Position numbers and translations under genes: made by a program
Origin: DATBLE01 sp963808815
Lineage (GTDB): Bacteria; Actinomycetota; Thermoleophilia; Gaiellales; Gaiellaceae
DNA length: 64,000 nucleotides
Direction: 5' to 3'
Assembly: GCA_963808815.1 (NCBI GenBank)
Contig: CAWEGI010000019.1
Coordinates: forward strand, 248,001-312,000
Notes under the pieces: model-generated
Told to the model about the DNA's origin: nothing
The model's database searches: none
Seen by the model: the letters and a program-made list of their open reading frames with translations, nothing else
In this document: piece by piece, positions 59,989 to 64,000 of the stretch
How the letters are laid out: the number at the start of each line of letters is the position of its first letter
Numbering within the stretch: position 1 is the first letter of the stretch

Positions 59989-60632
59989 CCCGCATCTCAC
60001 CTGGTTCGAGGCGTTCGTGCGGATCGGAGCGGCCGCGGGCCTCGGCGGGATCGTCGGGCTCGAACGGGAGCTCGACGAGAAGGCCGCCGGCCTCCGTACG
60101 CACATGCTGGTCGCCGTCGGCTCGGCGCTCTTCACCATGGTCGGCGCCTACGGGTTCGAAGACTTCCCGGCTACGAGTGTCGATCCGACCCGCGTCGCCG
60201 CGCAGGTCGTGACCGGCATCGGCTTCCTCGGCGCCGGCCTGATCTTCCGCCAGGGCTTCAACATTCGCGGGCTGACCACCGCCGCCAGCCTCTGGCTCGT
60301 CGCCGCGATCGGGATGTCCGCCGGCGCCGGCTTCTGGATGGGCGCGGTGATCGCGACCGTCGTCGCGCTGATCAGCCTGCGACCGCTCGAGTGGATGAAG
60401 GGGCGCTCGCTGCCGCAGCACGTCGCCCCCAGCATGGTCGTGGAGCTGAAGGAGGACGGCACCGCCGGTGACGTTCTCGACGCCCTCGAGCGGGCCGGCG
60501 ACCTGCTTGCGCTCCGGCGCGACGGCAGCCGCCTCGAGATCGAGGTTCGGATCGACCGCGGCGCCCGCGGCCGCGCGCTCGACGCAGGTCGCCGCGCTTC
60601 CGCAGGTCGAGGAGGCACGCTGGCAAAGCTGA
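59963..60632 (+). CDS. MgtC/SapB-family membrane protein (one frame break near 60585)
   Basis: Four or five membrane segments include GLGGIVGLERELDEKAAGLR, HMLVAVGSALFTMVGAYGF and GIGFLGAGLIFRQGFNIRGL, the MgtC signatures. A C-terminal ACT-like domain follows (MVVELKEDGTAGDVLDALER, LLALRRDGSRLEIEVRI). Its last strand VAALPQVEEARWQS is in the next frame, ending at the TGA 60630-60632. Corrected length is 222 aa. The ATG lies inside the end of rph, so the genes are coupled. Confidence 0.8.
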
Positions 60633-61196
60633 TCCTGTGCTCCAGGAACGAGCACAAGCTGGACGAGTTGCGCGCGGCGCTGCCGGACTGGACGGTCGAG
60701 CTCCTCGACGGCGACGACTATCCGCCGGAGGACGGTGACACGTACTACGCCAACGCCCGCGGCAAGGCGCTATACGGCCGCGCGGTCGGCCCGGGCGACG
60801 CCTGGGTTCTCGGCGAGGACTCGGGGATCGAGGTCGACGCGCTGGGCGGCGAGCCCGGGCGTGCATTCGGCCCGCTGGGCGGAGAGCGGCCGGCAGCACC
60901 TCCATCTGCTGGAACGGCTCGGCGACGCGACCGACCGGCACGCGCGGATGATCGCCCACATGGTCGCGATCGGCCCCGACGGCCGCGAGGTGGACGCAGT
61001 CGGCGTCATGGAGGGGGAGATCGCGGCCGAGCCGCGCGGCACGGGCGGCTTCGGCTACGACCCGGTGTTCGTCCCCGAGGGCGAGACGCGGACGGTCGCC
61101 GAGCTCGGCGACGACTGGAAGCGGGTCAACTCGCACCGCGGCCGGGCGGCGGCGGCGCTGCGGGCTGCGCTGGCGACCGCGACCGGCTCCAGTTGA
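60620..61196 (+). CDS. rdgB: Non-canonical purine NTP pyrophosphatase, CTG start (one frame break near 60858)
   Basis: An Ham1/RdgB enzyme that removes ITP, XTP and dITP. It starts AKLILCSRNEHKLDELRAAL and has YYANARGKALYGRA, GEDSGIEVDALGGEPG, then in the next frame VHSARWA, HVAIGPDGREV-like sequence, GGFGYDPVFVPEGETRTVAE and KRVNSHRGRAA. Corrected length is 191 aa, near the norm of 200. No ATG, GTG or TTG is in place; a CTG at 60620 is preceded by GAGGAGG five bases upstream and is the likely start. It overlaps the MgtC-like stop and, at its 3' end, 71 bases of the convergent BrkB-like gene. Confidence 0.82.
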
Positions 61197-61953
61197 TCTC
61201 CGCTCCGAACACGATCACGTTGGCCATCACGTAGAGCCAGATCAGAAGCAGGAGCGGTCCTCCGATCACCTGAGCCGAGACGTTGTGCTTGGAGAAGCCC
61301 AGGAAGAGCGGGAGGACCTGGAATGTCGCCTCCAGCGCGACGGTCGCGACGATCGCTCCCGGTAGCACCTGGACGAGCGTCAGGTCGACGTTGGTCAGGA
61401 ACCTGTAGGCGAAGATCAGGAAGAGGAAGATGGCGATCGACGAGACGACCACCGAGACACCGTGCGCGACGTACGTGTTCGCCAGGAAACCCGGAGCGAA
61501 GCGGTCGAGCGTGTGCGCCCCGACTCCGCCGACGAGCAGCCCGACGAACAGCGTGACCAGCCCGACCAGCATGAAGAGCGTGGCCCGCGCCTTGCCATGG
61601 AGGAACGAGCGGTTCGGGCGGTCGTAGACGATGTTGAACGCCGACTCGAGCACGCTGAACAGCGAGAGCGACGACCAGAGCAGGAACGCGCCGCCGATCA
61701 GGCCGAGGGAAGTGGCGTTCCGCCGGATCTTGTCGACCCCGCTGACGATGCTGGACACCGACGCGCTCGGGAACACCTTCTGCAGCTCCTCGACGAAGTA
61801 GCTCGACTCGGTCGTCCGGCCGCCGAGCCCGAGCAGGGCAAGGGCGAGGAAGATCAGCGGGACGAACGAGAGCAACGCGAAGTACGCGATCATCGCCGCC
61901 AGGTGCGTTCCGCGGTCGGCGAAGAACTTCGAGAACGTTTCGCGAATATGCAC
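61126..61953 (-). CDS. YihY/BrkB-family membrane protein
   Basis: A 275-aa protein with six membrane segments: HLAAMIAYFALLSFVPLIFL, GLIGGAFLLWSSLSLFSVLE, ARATLFMLVGLVTLFVGLLV and GGPLLLLIWLYVMANVIVFG. The family was once called ribonuclease BN in error; members are of unknown function and possibly transport-related. The start is taken as the GTG at 61953, which begins the VHIRETFSKFFADRGTHLAA conserved part. It is divergent from the roadblock gene with 20 bases between the starts. Confidence 0.82.
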   Translation of the reverse strand: MHIRETFSKFFADRGTHLAAMIAYFALLSFVPLIFLALALLGLGGRTTESSYFVEELQKVFPSASVSSIVSGVDKIRRNATSLGLIGGAFLLWSSLSLFSVLESAFNIVYDRPNRSFLHGKARATLFMLVGLVTLFVGLLVGGVGAHTLDRFAPGFLANTYVAHGVSVVVSSIAIFLFLIFAYRFLTNVDLTLVQVLPGAIVATVALEATFQVLPLFLGFSKHNVSAQVIGGPLLLLIWLYVMANVIVFGAEINWSRSRSPAQPAAPPPPGRGAS

Positions 61954-61973
61954 TGTGTTAGCGTTTGCCGCCC

Positions 61974-62382
61974 GTGGACGGCGCGCAAGCTCTCTCCGAC
62001 CTGACCGAGATCTCATCGCAGATCGAGGCTGCGATCGTGCTCGACGCCGACGGCTCCACCCTCGCGACAACGCTCGACGAGCAACGCGGGCCGGAGTTCG
62101 CCCAGGCGGTGCAGGAGTTGCTCGCAGCCGTGAAGCGCGCATCCGGCAACGAGGACGGAGAGCTCGCGCAGGCCGAGATCGCAACCGGCGACGGAAGCGT
62201 CTTCCTCGTGCGGGACGAGCAGCGGACGATCGCCGCGACCACGGGCCCGGAGCCTACCGTGGGCCTCGTCTTCTACGACCTCAAGAGCTGCCTGCGGGGC
62301 TTCTCGGAGCGAAGCGAAGCCGAAGCCGAAGCCGCGTGCCCGGAAGCCGAAGGGCGGGGACGAGGGCGATGCCGCGGCGTAA
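61974..62382 (+). CDS. Roadblock/LC7-domain protein (one frame break near 62352)
   Basis: A 135-aa protein: ALSDLTEISSQIEAAIVLDA, DGSTLATTLDEQRGPEFAQA, AEIATGDGSVFLVRDEQRT and VGLVFYDLKSCLRGF. This is the roadblock fold used in small-GTPase regulators, here without an adjacent Ras-like GTPase. The C-terminal tail is a Glu/Ala run; one extra base hides its end (GGDEGDAAA) and the TAA at 62380-62382. GTG 61974. The next gene starts 14 bases before this stop. Confidence 0.7.
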
Positions 62383-62581
62383 GGCGTTCGCCGGCGTTGC
62401 GCTCGTGGCGGGCTCACTCGCGGGCGTCGTCGCCCTGCGGCGCCGCTCGGCGCGGCGCCGCGACCGGGTCGATGTGTACTTCGAGGACGGATCGATGGTT
62501 TCCCTCGCCGACGGCGCGCCCGAGGCGTCGACCGTGCTGCCGCTGGCCCGCCGCATCCTCGAAACGACTCGCACCGCGTAG
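62369..62581 (+). CDS. Small membrane protein (70 aa)
   Basis: A single membrane segment (AFAGVALVAGSLAGVVAL) is followed by a very basic stretch (RRRSARRRDRVDVYF) and a short acidic-polar tail (EDGSMVSLADGAPEASTVLP). It has an in-out topology with a cytoplasmic basic region. No family recognised. It overlaps the roadblock gene and is directly followed by pyrE (TAGTG overlap), so it belongs to that operon. Confidence 0.6.
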   Translation: MPRRKAFAGVALVAGSLAGVVALRRRSARRRDRVDVYFEDGSMVSLADGAPEASTVLPLARRILETTRTA

Positions 62582-63138
62582 TGGACGATGCTGCGCTGCT
62601 CGCGGCGATCCGCGAGCACGCCTACCTCGAAGGTGACTTCGTGCTGCGCTCGGGCAAGCGCTCGACGTACTACCTCGACAAGTACCGCTTCGAGACCGTG
62701 CCGGAGCTGCTGGAGGCGCTCGGCGCACGCCTCGCCGCCAGGATCGCGGAGGTAGAGCCGGACGCGCAGCGGCTCGCCGGCCCCGAGCTGGGCGCGGTCG
62801 CGCTCGCGGCGGCCGCCTCGCTGGCCTCGCGGCTGCCGTTCCTGATCGTGCGCGGAGAGGCGAAGGGCTACGGCACCGGGAACCGGCTGGAGGGCGCCTT
62901 CGAGCCCGGGGAGCGCGTCGTTCTCGTCGAGGACGTTGTCACATCGGGCGGAGCGGCCGCCGATGCCGTCCGAGCGGTACGGCAAGCTGCACTCGAATGC
63001 CGGACGGCTATCTGCGTCATCGACCGGGAGGAGGGCGGTGTGGACTCCCTCGCGCGCCTCGGAGTGCGCCTGCATCCCCTGTTTCGGGCGGCCGACGTTG
63101 CCCCGCCCCGGTCGGCTGCCGCAAAGCCGCATGGCTGA
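62581..63138 (+). CDS. pyrE: Orotate phosphoribosyltransferase
   Basis: A 185-aa transferase. FVLRSGKRSTYYLDKYRFET binds orotate, GPELGAVALAAAASLASRLP and the PRPP motif VVLVEDVVTSGGAAADAV follow, and VIVRGEAKGYGTGNRLEGAF-type sequence forms the flexible catalytic loop. It makes orotidine 5'-phosphate, the substrate of the pyrF product encoded 0.4 kb downstream. GTG 62581. An HU gene lies between the two. Confidence 0.9.
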   Translation: MDDAALLAAIREHAYLEGDFVLRSGKRSTYYLDKYRFETVPELLEALGARLAARIAEVEPDAQRLAGPELGAVALAAAASLASRLPFLIVRGEAKGYGTGNRLEGAFEPGERVVLVEDVVTSGGAAADAVRAVRQAALECRTAICVIDREEGGVDSLARLGVRLHPLFRAADVAPPRSAAAKPHG

Positions 63139-63203
63139 GCGGAATGTCCCGGAGTGGTAGGTTCCGCCCCGTGTTCCATCATGTCCAGAGGAGGAGGACC
63201 TAG

Positions 63204-63486
63204 GTGACCAAGCAAGAGTTCGTCAACGCGGTCTCGGACCGCAGCGGCCTCAGCCGCAGCGAGGCCGGCAAGGCGGTCGACGCCGTGCTCGAGACGATCA
63301 CGGACACGCTCAAGAGGCGCGACTCGATCAACTTCACCGGTTTCGGCAAGTTCGCGACCTCCGAGCGCAAGGAGAGGATGGGCGTCAACCCCCGCGAACC
63401 CGTCCCAGAAAGTGCACATTCCGGCGGCGACGGTCCCGAAGTTCACCGCCGGCAGCTCGCTCAAGCAGTCGGTTCGGGGCGGCTAG
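63204..63486 (+). CDS. HU-family DNA-binding protein (one frame break near 63402)
   Basis: A 93-aa histone-like protein after correction: TKQEFVNAVSDRSGLSRSEA, VDAVLETITDTLKRRDSINF and TGFGKFATSERKERMGVNPR, then in the next frame NPSQKVHIPAATVPKFTAGS and SLKQSV. The beta-arm and the GFGKF signature are complete. The GTG at 63204 follows GAGGAGGA. It compacts and bends DNA. A long hairpin terminator lies after it. Confidence 0.85.
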
Positions 63487-63525
63487 GACGCACGCACCTC
63501 CTCCGAGTCGGGCGCTGCATAAATT

Positions 63526-63559
63526 TGCGAAGGGGCCGCTGCGAACGCGGCCCTTCGCA
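63526..63559 (+). terminator. Terminator after the HU gene
   Basis: TGCGAAGGGGCCGC at 63526-63539 pairs with GCGGCCCTTCGCA at 63547-63559, 13 base pairs with one bulged G at about 63535. The bulged G could be another single-base insertion, since removing it makes the stem perfect. Confidence 0.7.
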
Positions 63560-63573
63560 TCTACTCTGGCCTG

Positions 63574-64000
63574 ATGGAGTCCGGAACGGCGGTCGCAACC
63601 ACGACCTTCGCCGACCGTCTGGCCGAGGCGGTGGGCGAGCGGCGGAGCCAGCTCGTCGTCGGCCTCGACCCCCGGCTCGACCTGCTCCCGCTGGAGCTCC
63701 GCGGGGACGCGCACGTCGGCCGGCCGGCGGCGGCCGAGGCGACCGCCCGCTTCTGCTGCGGGATCATCGATGCGGTCGCGCCGCACTGCGTCGCGGTCAA
63801 GCCGCAGCTCGCGTTCTTCGAGGTGCTCGGCTCCGACGGAATCGCCGCGTTCGAGCGAGTAGTGGGCTACGCGCGCTCGGCGGGCCTGCTGGTGATCGTC
63901 GACGGCAAGCGCGGCGACATCGGCTCGACGGCCCGGGCGTACGCCGACGCGTACCTCGAGCCCGGTCCGCAGGGTGCTCCGCTGGCCGACGCCCTGACGG
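63574..64000 (+). CDS. pyrF: Orotidine 5'-phosphate decarboxylase, 3' end outside window
   Basis: The first 142 codons are present: FADRLAEAVGERRSQLVVGL, DPRLDLLPLELRGD, HCVAVKPQLAFFEVLGSDG and VIVDGKRGDIGSTARAYADA. The DGKRGDI motif with catalytic Lys and Asp, and the length before it, place this in the type 2 PyrF group found in actinobacteria (about 270-280 aa). It decarboxylates OMP to UMP. The sequence runs off the window edge in frame. Confidence 0.9.
   Translation, partial: MESGTAVATTTFADRLAEAVGERRSQLVVGLDPRLDLLPLELRGDAHVGRPAAAEATARFCCGIIDAVAPHCVAVKPQLAFFEVLGSDGIAAFERVVGYARSAGLLVIVDGKRGDIGSTARAYADAYLEPGPQGAPLADALT

Noticed and set aside
62300..62360. GAAGCC-type tandem repeats at the end of the roadblock gene as another copy of the dispersed repeat
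   Set aside because: The match to TGAGAGACGAAGCCGA is limited to the simple GAAGCC unit and encodes a low-complexity Glu/Ala tail.
1..64000. tRNA, rRNA, CRISPR arrays, prophage or insertion sequences
   Set aside because: I saw no cloverleaf-type tRNA ends, no repeat-spacer pattern, no transposase or integrase motif and no phage structural genes on either strand. Reading by eye could miss a degenerate tRNA.

Overview
The window is very GC-rich, with mostly G/C third positions, many GTG starts and tightly overlapping operons. It carries an F420-type luciferase-like oxidoreductase, a class F sortase domain, GMC-style actinobacterial operons and zinc-ribbon fragments. Together these suggest a deep-branching actinobacterium, most likely class Thermoleophilia (Gaiellales/Solirubrobacterales-like) from an environmental assembly. 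That placement is an inference from gene content, not a computed phylogeny. I see no tRNA, rRNA or CRISPR array. No gene-free stretch exceeds 300 bases; the longest, about 250 bases at 30979-31228, shows nothing convincing.

Layout. 1-3250: end of an unrecognised gene, a MetE-like methyltransferase and two tandem short-chain dehydrogenases. 3280-11664: a promoter drives a branched-chain-amino-acid-type ABC transporter (livK, fused livHM, livG, livF), followed without a gap by two tandem paralogous genes that each contain an in-frame TGA at the same conserved site. Read as selenocysteine, both become full-length UGSC-family-like selenoproteins (559 and 555 aa) with a U-x-x-C motif, and an identical hairpin sits 14-29 nt downstream of each TGA. 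A thioredoxin-reductase-like gene faces them. This locus is the main discovery of the window.

12616-19616: ATP-grasp ligase, two RibD-C reductases, small secreted and PepSY proteins, an LLM oxidoreductase and a CHRD protein. 19771-28394: acetyltransferase, a 912-aa secreted repeat protein ending in a sortase domain, thioesterase, cytochrome c, lytic transglycosylase, nickel/cobalt permease, EamA exporter. 28561-33182: a response regulator/histidine kinase pair, a LuxR regulator, a 25-codon peptide gene and an HD-GYP protein. 33179-42: adenosine deaminase, then a glycosyltransferase/LPG-synthase-like/glycerate kinase operon, xseAB, a cNMP-binding protein, a coiled-coil protein and a FabL operon up to about 43023.

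43066-50464 holds tyrosine catabolism genes (hppD, fumarylacetoacetate hydrolase, hmgA) mixed with bioY, a CDF transporter and an amine oxidase. 50608-55165 is a run of repair and small-molecule genes (HAD phosphatase, AlkA-like glycosylase, acetyltransferase, GST-like protein, hydrolase, rhodanese). 55204-58434: a DUF1579-like gene with a divergent WYL regulator, then a glutamine amidotransferase and DUF72 pair. 58457-64000: murI-rph-mgtC-rdgB operon, BrkB-like protein, roadblock protein, pyrE, HU and the start of pyrF.

Sequence quality. From about 18.7 kb onward at least 20 single-base frame breaks interrupt otherwise intact genes. Nearly all are one extra base, and correcting them gives lengths divisible by three every time. 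I treat them as likely consensus errors rather than decay; coordinates of such genes span the break. The TGA codons of the selenoprotein pair are different: the frame is unbroken on both sides in both copies.
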